Source: Azolla caroliniana (Eukaryota; Polypodiophyta). Taken from it: 64,000 bases of DNA. Numbering within the stretch: position 1 is the stretch's first letter; every line of letters starts with the position of its first letter. The notes below the pieces were generated by a model. The model ran no database searches. It was not told where the DNA came from and was given only the letters and a program-made list of their open reading frames with translations. The stretch is from NCBI GenBank assembly GCA_043228905.1, contig JBHGNT010000015.1:8060001-8124000 (forward strand), written 5' to 3'. The translations under genes were made by a program, and so were the position numbers. Positions 1-10,651 of this stretch are shown here, in pieces.

Positions 1-197
1 CTAACACCTCCGGGCCTATTATGTCCTCTTTTGAGTCTTGAATGTAGATGGATATTTTCCTGCTCAATTATTTATATCTTACAACATATACGTCACATGC
101 CTTATCATTTTGTTTCTTGGTCCATGTTTGACTGTGAGAAATGAGGTTTAAAATAGTAGAAGCTTAATCAAAAAAACTTTAAAACTATGATCTTCAG
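1..197 (+). other. intron of eIF2-gamma gene (3' end)
   Basis: No reading frame here matches eIF2-gamma, and the stretch ends in a normal acceptor (CTTCAG, ending at 197) directly before the first recognisable exon. The upstream exons with the GTPase P-loop lie outside the window. Confidence 0.7.
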
Positions 198-1666
198 GGC
201 CATGATATTCTCATGGCAACCATGTTGAACGGTGCTGCTATCATGGATGGAGCCCTCCTGTTGATTGCAGGGAATGAGAGCTGCCCTCAACCTCAGACCT
301 CTGAGCATCTTGCAGCTGTTGAAATTATGCGGTTGAAGCACATCATAATATTGCAGAATAAGATTGATCTTATCCAAGAAAGTGTGGCTCTGAACCAGCA
401 TGAGTCGATTCAAAAATTTATACAGGTGCTCTTTGTTTACTCTACTTAACTTCATAATTCATGCATAGGTGAAGCTTCTGTAAGCATGAATACTTTCATC
501 TGTCTTGGCTTTCCAGGGAACTATTGCAGATGGGGCTCCTGTGGTTCCAATTTCAGCCCAGCTGAAATATAACATAGATGTTGTATGCGAATATATAGTT
601 AACAAAATTCCTATACCGGAGCGTAATTTTATAGATCCTCCAAACATGATAATCATCCGTTCATTTGATGTCAATAAGCCTGGTGCTGAAGTGGATGAGA
701 TCAAAGGTGGAGTTGCTGGTGGAAGTATTTTGAAGGTACATGTGTTACCAATATTTTGAATTTAATGAGTGACAAATTTCTCTATTTTTTACATGAACAA
801 TGGAACTCTATTTTAATACCGTTTTGCTTGCCTATCGTAATTCAGATTTGAAGCTAAGATATTCAGTATTTCTTTGGTGGTTTTTTCATGAATTGAACTC
901 ACTATTTCTCTGCAGGGTGTGTTGAAGGTTGGCCAGAAAATTGAAGTGCGGCCTGGAATTGTTGTGAAAGACGAAAGTGGAAATATCAAATGTACTCCCA
1001 TCTTTTCTAGGATAATCTCACTCTATGCAGAACAGAATGAACTGCAGTTTGCTGTTCCTGGAGGACTTATAGGCGTTGGCACAACTGTAGATCCCACATT
1101 GACTCGAGCAGACAGGCTTGTTGGCCAAGTTTTAGGTGAAGTTGGGGTACTTCCAGATGTCTTTGTGGAGCTGGAGGTTTGGTTTGTTCCCTTTATAACT
1201 AAAAGGCTGAAATCCAAATGACATTTTAGTGAATGAGCCAAGATTCTGGCTGATGCATGAAATAGTAGGAATTCTAGAGAAGTATTCTGTAGCAGTTATC
1301 CCTATGTGTTTTCGAGTTATGCAATTCAACTGGCATCTTTTGAATATGAAGGCATCTTTTTTCCAGGTGAACTTTTTCCTGTTACGTCGACTTTTGGGTG
1401 TGAAAACCAAAGGTGCAGAGAAGCAAGGAAAAGTGACCAAGCTGACTAAAGGAGAAGTGCTGATGCTCAACATTGGGTCTATGTCCACGGGCGCTCGTGT
1501 ACTTGCAGTGAAGAATGATCTCGCAAAGCTTCAACTTACGTCTCCTGTTTGCACTAGCAAAGGAGAGAAAGTTGCCTTGAGTCGGAGAGTTGAGAAGCAT
1601 TGGCGTCTCATTGGATGGGGTCAAATTCAGGCAGGGCTAGTGCTGGATATGCCAGCAGCAGTGTAA
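198..1666 (+). CDS. eIF2gamma: eukaryotic translation initiation factor 2 subunit gamma, 3' part (last four exons)
   Basis: eIF2-gamma is the GTP-binding subunit of cytosolic eIF2, which brings initiator Met-tRNA to the 40S ribosome. The exons are 198-425, 517-735, 916-1176 and 1367-1666, all phase 0 with GT-AG borders (CAG|GTGC, AAG|GTAC, GAG|GTTT; acceptors at 516, 915 and 1366). Together they encode 335 residues, roughly the C-terminal 70% of the usual 460 or so. Exon 198-425 carries [14 protein letters not shown] and the G4 motif NKID. The next exon holds the G5-like SAQLK and the end of the G domain. Then come beta-barrel domains II and III ([36 protein letters not shown]). The frame is intact, with stop TAA at 1664-1666. 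The C-terminus (LVLDMPAAV) differs from the form I know in flowering plants. The N-terminal GTPase half is upstream of the window. Identity is very sure; expression is inferred from the intact exons. Confidence 0.96.
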
Positions 1667-3655
1667 GAAAGGCATTAGACTGTCATTATCATTAAAAAAA
1701 GAAGAGTCTTACAGCCAGAGCAGCAGTAGCTATATGGTTTGGTTTGGAATTAGGGAATTGCTAGGTACAATTTTTGTGAGGTGGAGAAAATGAAAAAAAT
1801 TGTCTAATCTTTTATTTTTTAATCTAATGAGTTACCCTTCTATAATTATTCGAAGCAGACAGATGTGAATGTATGCCTATTTATCTATAGGCTGGATAGA
1901 TGAATGTAGATGCTTCATGCAATGTTACTGTTTTGATGCAATGTTGGTTATTTGTTTGACTAGATAGGTAAAGGTGCTGCGATAATGTGATGACAAGCTT
2001 TTGTTATCTTTTTTGTAAGATTTGATTAATTCAAATATGTTGCGATCAACACCTTCCCTTGAAGTAGCTGTAACTCAAATCATGATTGGGTTACACAATA
2101 CACCCCACTGGATTTCTTTTCTCTAAGCAAAATAACATGTCAATTGTGTGTTTTGATGTTTTTTGATATCTGTAATGAAGAGATCTTTAGCTGGTCACAA
2201 TACGTGCCCTTGCACTCCAATTTGTTTGAGCAGCTCTCAAGTTTATGAGGTTGTAGTTTTGGAAACTGCAATGTCTCGTGAAAATATAGCAAATCAAAAG
2301 TCCTAGCATTTCAACGCTCTAACACAAATAGATTCAGTAAAACTTTTTATTGCAAAGCAACAAATATTCATGAGACATTCTTCTCCATAAAGAAATCCTA
2401 ATTGAGGCTTGGGATCAACTTCACTTGAAGACAGCCACGTCTCTAATTATTGATATGTTTTTTATGCATCATTATCAATGTGCTGCCTGTGCCACTTCCT
2501 GTCACAATTTGTCATGTATTGCAATATTATTAATACGTACATTGTAATCTTAGGATAACTAGGTAATTAATCTCATGTGGGAATATGAGATGTGCCAATC
2601 AGTATTGCATAGTCCATCCATATCAATGACATGAAAAAGGGTAATCACCTAGAAAATAACTGCCAGATTGGGGTAATTGAAATGGGCTGGATGTTAAGGA
2701 ACTTATATGTCAAATTTCTTATTTGAACAACAAATCGAATCAACGAGAGATATCCATGATCCTCAAGGAACTTGGGCTCTTTTTCAAGGATTGTGTAGGG
2801 TACAAAAATGAAAAAAAAGGATAGTGGAGAAATGGAATGGCAAGGTTCCACTCGAGTCATCAATATATTCTAAATGTTTTAAGAGTTAAAAGCTATTGGT
2901 CCAATAAACACCCATTTCTCTCTTGAAGTGGCTAAACTCTATTAAGTGCATGCTTGATGACTGTATGCTTAAAAAAATGGCATCTTCCATTACTCCAGAC
3001 CATCATATCATACTACAATTCCCACATTTTGTTTATAAAAGCATAAACTACAGGGTTTACATCATTTGCAGTTTTTACAACTTTGATAATGAATATTCAA
3101 TCCATGATCTCAAAATCACATTTGTTCAAGGAATGAAAGAAAGGTTACAATATAACCATCAATGGGCCATATATGAATGCTTGCACATCAGTATTTCTCA
3201 TGCCTACATGGATGTGTGTCCCTAATTACAAGATAATCTACATTTTCTGTGTGAGAACAAGCTTTCATCATTTGTGATGGAGACATCATAATTGCGACTT
3301 TACATAAAACAATCACAGAATCAACTAACTAAATCAAGACAGCTCCAGATCAATGTATTCTTCACATAGGAAATGGACATGAAAGCGTAAAAAAACAGGC
3401 ACAACTTAAGCCTTCATAACCATGAAATGCCAAAGTAAAAAGAAAGTTCGGCATCAAATTTTCCCACAGAGAATGGATATACTTGCAAGAGTAGAATAAA
3501 TCAACCAAATTCACAAAATCATGAACCAATGTAAAAACAAAATTCAGTATGAATGCATTCTTTGAGCCTTGCAAGTAAAGCGCAATGACACAAAAGACTT
3601 GCAGTGTGGTTTACATCTATTACCCTTTCACTGTGGATTTTAATGAAGTATACAT
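1667..3655. other. 3' UTR of eIF2-gamma, then intergenic AT-rich DNA
   Basis: This stretch follows the eIF2-gamma stop codon. The first 200-350 bases are probably 3' UTR. The rest is AT-rich with only short frames of biased composition. I see no conserved protein, RNA gene or LTR structure in it. Confidence 0.5.
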
Positions 3656-3998
3656 AACTAAAATATCTCCACAAAGAGCAAATAAACGTTAAATTTCAAT
3701 TGCCATATAACTTAGCATATAAAATTCCCACCTTACAATGCACTCGATACCACTCATGTTTTGAACCAAGCACACACAAGCCTAAAATCTCTCCCCAAGG
3801 AGCATACAAATGTAAAATTAGAGTTGCCATACTACATTATTATCCTATAAAATTTCTGACTTTCAATGCAATTGATACAGCTCATGTTTTGAACCAAGCA
3901 CACATGCCTAAAATATTTCCACAAACAGCATATAAATGTTAAATTTGAGTCGCCTATAAAATTTCCACCTTTCAATGCAATCCATACAGCTCAATTTT
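3656..3998. repeat. degenerate tandem repeat, about 2.7 copies of a 125-bp unit
   Basis: Three successive units begin near 3656, 3780 and 3907. Each starts with a CTAAAATATCTCCACAAA-like string, then an AATGTTAAAT-like string, then TATAAAATTTCCACCTT and GCTCATGTTTTGAACCAAGC. The spacing is 124-127 bp and the units differ by many substitutions. It lies between the two convergent genes and does not look coding. Confidence 0.7.
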
Positions 3999-4795
3999 AT
4001 TTCCCCAACATAATGAAGGGGAAAAACACCTGTTTATTTGCATGGCTCTGCATGAACTGTGCAGAGCAAAAGAAGGATATTACAAACAAATTGGGATCAT
4101 ACATACATGATTTTAAGGATCCTATAGCTATTATGTACAAATTGACTCGGTTTTATATTCCGGATCAAGACAACTAGAAGGGCACAAGGGGACACAGTTC
4201 CCTCCCTTGACTAAGACTAAGACAAGTCAAGACAAATTACAAGGTCTCAAGGAAAGTGTGTGAACATCTTTACAAAGTGTGAACATCTTTACAGTGTGTT
4301 TCCATTTAACATCCAACCATGAAACAAAAAAATTTAAAACCTTTTCATGTCGCAATCCACTGCAGAGGTATCGGGGCCCAAAGAAAAGCCCTTCCTTCTC
4401 TTTCCAAAAACATCCTACAGATTATAATGTTAGACAAGGTTCTTAGGTTTTGCTTTAAGAAGTTCAAAACTAGCAAGTGCGTAGAAGTTGCAGCTCCGGT
4501 AACAACCCTTTCCATACAGCATAAAGCTGTTGTGGTCATCTTTAGGCACAGCAATATGGGCATAAAGAACATGACTCCCACGTTGCCCATCACATTGTTA
4601 TCCACAAGAGGTCGTATTCCTAAACATAATCACAATCAGTGGAACAACTAACAACGATTCCTTTTCCAATATCTTCCAAAAGAAATATAATTTCTTCATA
4701 TGCAGAAAGAAGCTTACAGTTACCCAACTTGTCTTTGGACATTCTCAAGCTTATAAGCAAAATTTCATTCAACAACCTTGATCGACGACACGCAA
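3999..4795 (-). other. 3' flank of the RRM gene, probably partly 3' UTR
   Basis: AT-rich DNA directly downstream of the minus-strand RRM coding sequence. Its short frames show no recognisable domains. The part nearest 4796 is probably the 3' UTR of that gene; its end cannot be placed. Confidence 0.4.
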
Positions 4796-7015
4796 TTATA
4801 GTTCTCGATCGGCCACACGGCGTCTCTTCCCATAATCATCTTCCCTTGGCCTCTGCCTTGGATCATCTTCTTCCTCTTCCATAACTCGACTCTTGGTTCT
4901 CACCCTTACTGGCCGCTCTCTTTCCCAATCTTCATCCTTTTCTCGGTCTCTATCTCTATCCCTCTGATCCTTGTAACCTTCCTTATCCTTTTCTCTAAAT
5001 CGTTCTCTTTCCCATTCAACATCCCTATCATAGCTACGATGTCTATCAGGCAAATCCCCACTTTCCTTGTCCCATGCACCCCCACTTACTCTACTCTTTT
5101 CATGACTGGCCATCTCACTACCATAGCCATATTCTATGCCAACTCCATCTTCAGCAAAGCTTCCATCCCTACCTCCTCTTCTATCATACTCCTCACCACT
5201 CCATCCACCAAGGGATGCATCCCCCCACATTCCTTGAGGACCTTCCATACCACCTCCCGACATCAATCCCATCCCAGCTGGTGCAACAGATCTACCAAAA
5301 AAAGCTGGATTAACATGAGGTGCAACTCCAGGAAGAGCCCCTGGACCTAATCCAGGAAATGGTCCCACAATACCAGAGAATGGTGGCCCAGGCATCACAT
5401 AACCCCCATAGGCAGCTCCCCCCCTCCCCAAAGGCATATATGAAGTATCATATCCTTGGCCCATCATAGCCTGATGCATCATCATTGCTGATTGATGACT
5501 ACCCACAGGTCCTTGCCCATATGGCATCCCTGCCGCAGAGGGCATACCGCCACTATTCATTCCTTTACCCATATAACTTCCCCTGCCCCTTCCACTACTA
5601 GATTGTCCTCCTCTGCCTTGTCCATGCCCACTCCTACCAGTTCCCATTCTTCCGTAACCTCGATTATTGTCCCTATCCTGGTAAGAAAGCCCTCCTCCTC
5701 CTCCTCCTCCTCCTCCTCTCCCACCACCACTCCCACTACTGCCCATACCTCTCCTATATGGCATCTGGTCTTGCTGTGTCTGGATTTGTGCTTGTGTTTT
5801 CTTCTCTTGTTGATGACCCATTTGTTGGATACTCCTTGCATTTCCAAGTGCAACAACACACGGGCGATCATGAAACTTTCTCCCGTTCATCCCTTCTTTG
5901 CAAGCAACTGCAGCACCAGAATCATAAAACTCCACTTGACAGTAACCCTTGGACTTACCACTCACTCTTTCCTCAAAGAACTTGAGATTCTTCACTCTCC
6001 CATACTCTGATAAAGCAGCTTCAAGTTCTGCATCAGTCGCCCACCAGTGCAAATCTCCAATAAATAGCATTGCACCACCATCACCAGAATATGGTGGATG
6101 GGTGGGTTGCAATACAGCTTGCTTATACTCATTATCTACCACATTGGGCGATACATCCCTTTGTCCAGGCCGCTGTGATGCAACTGTTATGCCCCGTGTT
6201 CTATCATATGGCATATCACTGAGTCCAGCCCTTTCTTTAGGGATTATTACATCCAATACTTCCCTATTCAATGGACCCCTGGAAGGTCCGGTTGTGGTTT
6301 GAACATTCATTCTATGAGAAGGTTGCGAAACTGGGTCGACGTGTCCATCTCCAGAAGCTTTATCTTCATAGGAAGAAGCTTGTTTCTCAAGTTTGTAGAC
6401 ATTATCCGTCTCTTTTCTGGTGGAAGAAAGGAAAAATTGCATCTGACCTCTTTGGCCGACATCCTTTCCACTCTGCGAAAAAGTAGGCAATGTCGAAACA
6501 ATGTTTGTTTGTTGTATAGACGGCTTATACTCGATCTCCTGCTTCGTCACAGAAATAGACATTGTTCCTTTTTCCTGTTCTGTTATAGTTCGTATTGGCT
6601 CCTCGTTTGGATGCTGAAAGCTCCCATAATGCTGCAAATTTGACTGGTTAAAAGTACCAGTTTCAAACTTTTTCTCATCATGATCTAAAGACGCCTTCTT
6701 TTCTTCAAGAATTTCCTCATGAATCTGCTGCGCATTAGGCTGATTAATCACAGAGCTTTCGGAAAACTGCTTCTTTTCATCCAATAAAGAAGTCTTTTTC
6801 TTCTCTTGGATAACTTCTTCACCATACATCGTCACCATGCCATATCCATCTGGTTGCTTCACAGATGATGCTTCAGCTTGAAAGAAGCCTATATTTACAT
6901 CATCATACAGATCCTCATACTCTTCTTCTTCGGCTATTTCGTCTTTAGTTTCATGAGCCGCCTCGTCTTCTCCGTAGTCAACCTCATCCTCTCCTCCGTT
7001 ATAAGCGTATGACAT
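4796..7015 (-). CDS. single-RRM RNA-binding protein, CFIm68/CPSF6-like (pre-mRNA cleavage factor I type)
   Basis: An uninterrupted 739-residue frame without introns. Residues 1-50 are very acidic. Residues 50-300 are low-complexity, charged and Gln-rich. One RRM spans about 316-391, with RNP2 LFIGDL and RNP1 KGYCQVEF, and the phrase GDLHWWATDAELE before the first helix. Then come Gly-rich stretches (a run of Gly, RGRG-type and MGQG-type segments), a Pro/Gly-rich part, and a C-terminal tail rich in RD, RE and DR dipeptides. This order (acidic N-terminus, one RRM, Gly/Pro-rich middle, RE/RD tail) fits the plant CFIm68-like family, nuclear proteins of 3'-end processing and alternative polyadenylation. 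The exact subfamily is inferred from the RRM. The gene is convergent to eIF2-gamma, and its promoter side faces the transposon block. A simple-sequence (TCC)n run at about 5690-5715 encodes the Gly run. Confidence 0.88.
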   Translation of the reverse strand: MSYAYNGGEDEVDYGEDEAAHETKDEIAEEEEYEDLYDDVNIGFFQAEASSVKQPDGYGMVTMYGEEVIQEKKKTSLLDEKKQFSESSVINQPNAQQIHEEILEEKKASLDHDEKKFETGTFNQSNLQHYGSFQHPNEEPIRTITEQEKGTMSISVTKQEIEYKPSIQQTNIVSTLPTFSQSGKDVGQRGQMQFFLSSTRKETDNVYKLEKQASSYEDKASGDGHVDPVSQPSHRMNVQTTTGPSRGPLNREVLDVIIPKERAGLSDMPYDRTRGITVASQRPGQRDVSPNVVDNEYKQAVLQPTHPPYSGDGGAMLFIGDLHWWATDAELEAALSEYGRVKNLKFFEERVSGKSKGYCQVEFYDSGAAVACKEGMNGRKFHDRPCVVALGNARSIQQMGHQQEKKTQAQIQTQQDQMPYRRGMGSSGSGGGRGGGGGGGGGLSYQDRDNNRGYGRMGTGRSGHGQGRGGQSSSGRGRGSYMGKGMNSGGMPSAAGMPYGQGPVGSHQSAMMMHQAMMGQGYDTSYMPLGRGGAAYGGYVMPGPPFSGIVGPFPGLGPGALPGVAPHVNPAFFGRSVAPAGMGLMSGGGMEGPQGMWGDASLGGWSGEEYDRRGGRDGSFAEDGVGIEYGYGSEMASHEKSRVSGGAWDKESGDLPDRHRSYDRDVEWERERFREKDKEGYKDQRDRDRDREKDEDWERERPVRVRTKSRVMEEEEDDPRQRPREDDYGKRRRVADREL

Positions 7016-7388
7016 ATCGCTCCAAAGTACTGACAGATACAGAGAGAAGGAAGAAGAAGAGGTCTTACCTGGATTAGTTCTGAGTACACAGATCGATCGT
7101 CCTTGCAGAGTGGCAGACTATTCTTTCTGAACCCAAATCATGGAAAAGCTTTAGTTTCTTCGGTGCTTTCACAATCCATGGAAACCGTAACGATGATGGA
7201 AGAAGAAGCAGAAGACGACCATAGCGGAGGAGTTGTCTGTAGCGGAAACCCTAATTCGCAGAAGTCAAGAAGGAAGCACCACCCCCAATTTGGGAACAGG
7301 GGAATTTGAGCATGTGTGAAACCGAAACGGACGGATACGGAATCCCACTTCTACTACTTCTGTGTCCGATGGATAATCAATCAATCAA

Positions 7389-7391
<3 letters not shown>
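7016..7391 (-). promoter_or_regulatory. 5' UTR and proximal promoter of the RRM gene
   Basis: Sequence upstream of the RRM start codon that shows no transposon similarity. Read on the minus strand it has a pyrimidine-rich CT stretch just before the ATG, as is common in plant leaders. I cannot place a TATA box with confidence. Only about 0.4 kb of non-repeat DNA separates the start codon from the first retroelement remnant. Confidence 0.45.

Positions 7392-7420
<29 letters not shown>
7392..7420. repeat. (CATA)n microsatellite
   Basis: About seven repeats of a 4-bp TACA/CATA unit lie between the RRM promoter and the first retroelement remnant. Confidence 0.95.
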
Positions 7421-7645
7421 TTTAGAGTCTCTAAGTCGACTCGCCCCTTCAAACTCAACTTTCGGCTTTCGGCTTTGGTCTTGGTGTCCGGCTTTCAGCT
7501 TTCACTCCCCGTCAAGCTCGGCAAGTCGGAGGTCGAAAGACCAAGGTCCTTCGATCATTGCCGAAGCTTTCTCGGCCCTTAGTGCTTTCGTGAAGATGTC
7601 AGTTGTTTGAAGATTCATGTTGATGTGTTGAAGATTGGCATCCCC
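7421..7645 (-). pseudogene. 3' end fragment of a Copia retrotransposon (end of RNase H)
   Basis: Read on the minus strand, about 7502-7645 encodes NLQHINMNLQTTDIFTKALR. This matches the end of Copia RNase H, where an 'NxQxADIFTKAL' string precedes the stop. The frame continues to ELDGE with a stop near 7500. The rest of that element is absent. The fragment abuts the truncated 5' LTR of element A, so A's 5' end was lost by deletion or rearrangement here. The match rests on one motif. Confidence 0.55.
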
Positions 7646-8135
7646 GGGAGCATGCGTTCGCCGGCTTGACGCCCGCATTCTCTCTCCCCTTGATCTCTTG
7701 CACTCCTTGATCCAAGGCCCCCGCGGTCCCGCCTTAGTTTCTCGCACGTAAGCGAAACAACACGACATCAATTTGGTGAACTCGACGTGAAACAAGGCGG
7801 CAAAGGAGTCGAAGATGAGGGGATCTGAGCTTGCCGAAGCCATGGCGGCAGCTGTTGATCGGATAGTGAATGATCGTGAGGGCACGGGCGCCCTCGACTG
7901 GGCCATAGAAGCGATTGTCGGCACAATAGGCCGGTTCGGTGGGAAGAATGCCACAAGCTATTTGGAGGCCTACCGAGCCAAGATGGTGATGAGGGACATC
8001 CCGGAGGACAGGCGATTGGCCGGATTCCCTCGGGTGGTGACGATGGGCATCCATGCAAAGGTGCTCGAGGTATAGGCTGGGTGCCGGACTTGGGGAGAAT
8101 TCGAAGGGCGGCTCCTCGAAAAATACGGGCTCGAT
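7646..8135 (+). mobile_element. Ty3-type element A, left part (truncated 5' LTR, primer site, gag start)
   Basis: 7646-7767 matches the last 120 or so bases of A's 3' LTR (41720-41842), ending in CACGACA; the rest of the 5' LTR is missing. Six bases on, TGGTGAACTCGACGTG (7774-7789) is the primer-binding site; the tRNA is not assigned. Gag begins at 7815 and runs to the insertion point of F. The same element resumes at 37650: the joined reading (ctcgat, gacgt, gcttcgg) lines up with the uninterrupted gag of sister element B. Confidence 0.85.
7815..8135 (+). pseudogene. element A gag, N-terminal part, interrupted
   Basis: Starts MRGSELAEAMAAAVDRIV and continues with EAIVGTIGRFGGKNATSYLE, parallel to the gag start of element B at 14098. 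One in-frame TAG follows KVLEV; after it the same frame goes on as CRTWGEFEGRLLEKYG to the insertion point. B lacks about 35 bases in this stretch, apparently lost between two short CTCG repeats, so A keeps the ancestral frame better. The rest of A's gag starts at 37654. Confidence 0.75.
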
Positions 8136-8459
8136 TGTCGAATACAAATGTATAATGGACGTATTCACACTATCCTCTTAGAGAGCCCAAGTTCGGGCTA
8201 TTTCTGTAAATAACATAAAGGGCAGTTGCCCTAAGTGAGTCACTATATAAAGTGACTTTGTAACCTTTTGTAAAGGTTGGTTGTTCATGGTTGTAACGGT
8301 TGCCCTTTTATGAATATAGATATATTCTTTGTGCCTCTCTCTCTCTCTCTCTCAATGTATGTATTTTGTTCTTCCCTCTCTCATACCCAGGTAATTTCTT
8401 CCTCACAAATTCATACTGTGTGATCTCTTCCGCACTGACGGCCTTGTCCTTTCCCTACA
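8136..8459 (+). repeat. 5' LTR of Copia element F
   Basis: 324 bp, TG...CA ends. A TATA box (TATATAAAG, 8244-8252) and a (CT)n run near 8336-8354 are present. Confidence 0.93.
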
Positions 8460-8461
8460 TT

Positions 8462-8473
8462 TGGTATCAGAGC
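8462..8473 (+). other. primer-binding site of F, initiator Met tRNA type
   Basis: TGGTATCAGAGC two bases after the 5' LTR, the standard plant Copia primer site. From here to gag (9153) is an untranslated leader with no convincing frame. Confidence 0.93.
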
Positions 8474-9152
8474 TTGGATGTCCTTCATCCCGCTGCCGGC
8501 CGCCATTCGAATATTTGGATCACAACATTTTGTTTTTTTTGTTTTGTATTTGAAGAAACAGAGAAGAGAGAAGAAGAAGAAAAATGAGGCTTGCATCTCA
8601 TCGCGTTAGATCATCTTCGCTTGGAGTAAGCTAGCCGGCTGTACTCTGTTCCTAGTGATCGTAACCACTCGAGGTGAAATCCCCTTGTGCAACATTGACA
8701 CAATCGTGCTCCACTCGGTTAAACGGCATTCGAACAGGTCACCGAACGCTGCTCACTGCCCGTTGTAACCACTCGGTGCAGATCGGTCTCAAGACAACAA
8801 CCCCAATTCGTGCTTCATCCGGCTGATCGACATTTGGGAGGATCAATTGGATCCGTCTCTCTTGTCGCTGCAGTCACCCGAAGCAGAATCGGTCCAAATA
8901 ATTGGTATTTGGCATATATATTCAGAAGCGAACTGGGCTCACTCCGACTCGGTAACATTTGGGAAGACCAGTCGGTTCTGTCCCTCGAGTTACCGGAGTC
9001 AATTCAAGCAAGTTCAACAATACATATATCCGAAACCGAACCGACTCAGGTTCAAATCCGACTAGAATGATATCGGGTGAGCCGATCGACTGCACTCCAA
9101 CAAGGTTCGTAGTCAACTCCGAACCGAGCTTCGTCAACTGAAACCGAATCTG

Positions 9153-9779
9153 ATGGCATCAACATCTGGCTCATCGGAAATGAGTCTAAGGAGGTTCGAC
9201 GGTTCGAACTTCAATTTTTGAAAGGAGCAAATGTAGGACTATCTTATAGTCAAGGGTCAGATCGATCCGATTGAGAATGAAACTGCTCCAGAAATATACA
9301 AGGCAAATGAGTGGCAGAAGCTGGACAGAATCGTCCGCGCCACGATTCGGATGCACCTGTCGGAGTCAGTATACTTCACAGTGCAATCGTGCACGACAAC
9401 CTTCGAACTTTGGAAGAAGTTGTCGGAAACCTACGAAAAGAAGGTCGCCTCAACGAAGATGTATTTGATCCGGCGCCTCTACAACCTGCGGATGAAAGAC
9501 TCCGATTCAGTTCAGGCACACCTTAACGAGTACGAAAGTTTGAGCTCCCAAATCTCGTCACAGGGGATGACAATCGAGGATGAACTCAGAGCAATGATAC
9601 TCATGAGCAGTCTCCCCTCCTCTTGGGAAACCTTCGTTACAACTGTGTGCAACGCTTCTACGACTGCCATCAAGTACTCCGAAGTCACAAGTGCAATCAT
9701 GACTGAAGCAGCTCGGAGAAAGTCTTTCACCAAAGACTCGGCAGAAGAAGCCTATGTAGTACAAGGTTCGACCGACTGA
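9153..9779 (+). pseudogene. element F gag, disrupted
   Basis: Starts MASTSGSSEMSLRRFDG. Two early in-frame stops (TGA and TAG near 9219-9236) sit where Trp codons are expected (FDGSNFNF*KEQM*DYL). The frame is open from there to 9779 and has the UBN2/Copia gag pattern (FELWKKLSETYEKK, YLIRRLYNLRMKDSDSV, MILMSSLPSSWETFV). A zinc knuckle follows near 9855-9905 in a shifted frame as CNYCKKPGHIKADY, with the last Cys changed to Tyr. Confidence 0.8.
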
Positions 9780-9989
9780 TCGAAAAACCGGGGATGAAGT
9801 TCTTCCCGACCGCCGACAAATCAGCGAAGCCGCAACAAGTCCCGGGAAACCCGAATCTGCAACTACTGCAAGAAACCGGGACACATCAAGGCCGACTATC
9901 GGGTACTCAAGTCAAAGACAGACAAAGCTCAGAGAGCTGATAAGAGGAGTAACCGACATGAGGAAGTCAACTACGTCGGCTCTTCAGCC

Positions 9990-10650
9990 GAGATATTGAC
10001 GACCGACCCGAACATATTTTCCATAGAGAATCCAGTCGAATCAGAAGTTCTGCTTATGACTGAGGAATCGAGCACATGGCTTCTGGACTCGGGCGCGTCG
10101 TATCACGTGATACCTCACCGATCACAGTTTCGGCAATATTCAGACCGGCACTCCGACTCAGTTCGAGTCGGAAATTTGCAGCACTATGCTATCATTGGAA
10201 TCGACACCTATCCAGAGCCGGATACATCCCGAAACTCTCCTTCTCGGACCATCAGTTTTGCGAGCATTGCCAGTACGGCAAACAGGTAGCCGCATCACAC
10301 CCGACATCAGCACCAAGAGAGTCGAGCCTGCTCGATTTGGTCCACTCGGACGTCTGTGGCCCGATGCCACATTAGTCACTCGGTGGTGCCTCGTACTTCG
10401 TCAGTTTCATTGACGACTCGACTCGGAAGGTGTGGGCTTACCCCATCAGAACCAAAGATCAGGTGTTCTCGATCTTCTCAGATTGGCTCGCAATGGTCGA
10501 AAACCAGACCGGTCGGAAACTGAAGTGTCTCCGAACTGACAATGGAGGTGAGTTCAAATATGATGAATTCGTCAAATTTTGCTGAGAACACGGCATTAGA
10601 CGTGAATATACGACACCATATAGTCCGGAGCAGAACGGAATCGCAGAATG
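9990..10650 (+). pseudogene. element F protease and N-terminal integrase, disrupted
   Basis: The aspartic protease motif WLLDSGASYHV lies near 10078-10110. Soon after, the frame jumps to the GAG-pre-integrase end (FCEHCQYGKQVA near 10260) with much less sequence than usual between them, so an internal deletion is likely. The integrase core begins LLDLVHSDVCGPM, then FVSFIDDSTRKVWAY and LRTDNGGEF, with in-frame stops (TAG near 10373, TGA near 10582). Confidence 0.75.
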
Positions 10651-10651
10651 C

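Noticed and set aside
2645-4650. Small frames (60-110 codons) between the two host genes
   Set aside because: Biased amino acid composition, no start context or domains, overlapping repeats; no support for genes.
5557-5871. 104-residue minus-strand frame inside the RRM gene with a poly-Glu run
   Set aside because: Shadow of the Gly-rich repeat of the RRM protein in another frame.
7030-7075. Possible short intron in the RRM gene leader (CCAG|GTAAGA ... TGTCAG)
   Set aside because: The intron would be about 39 bases, shorter than plant introns normally are.
8336-8356. CT-rich arrays in LTRs (F, G, J) and the (CATA)n run as CRISPR-like repeats
   Set aside because: They are simple microsatellites without spacers, in a eukaryotic genome.
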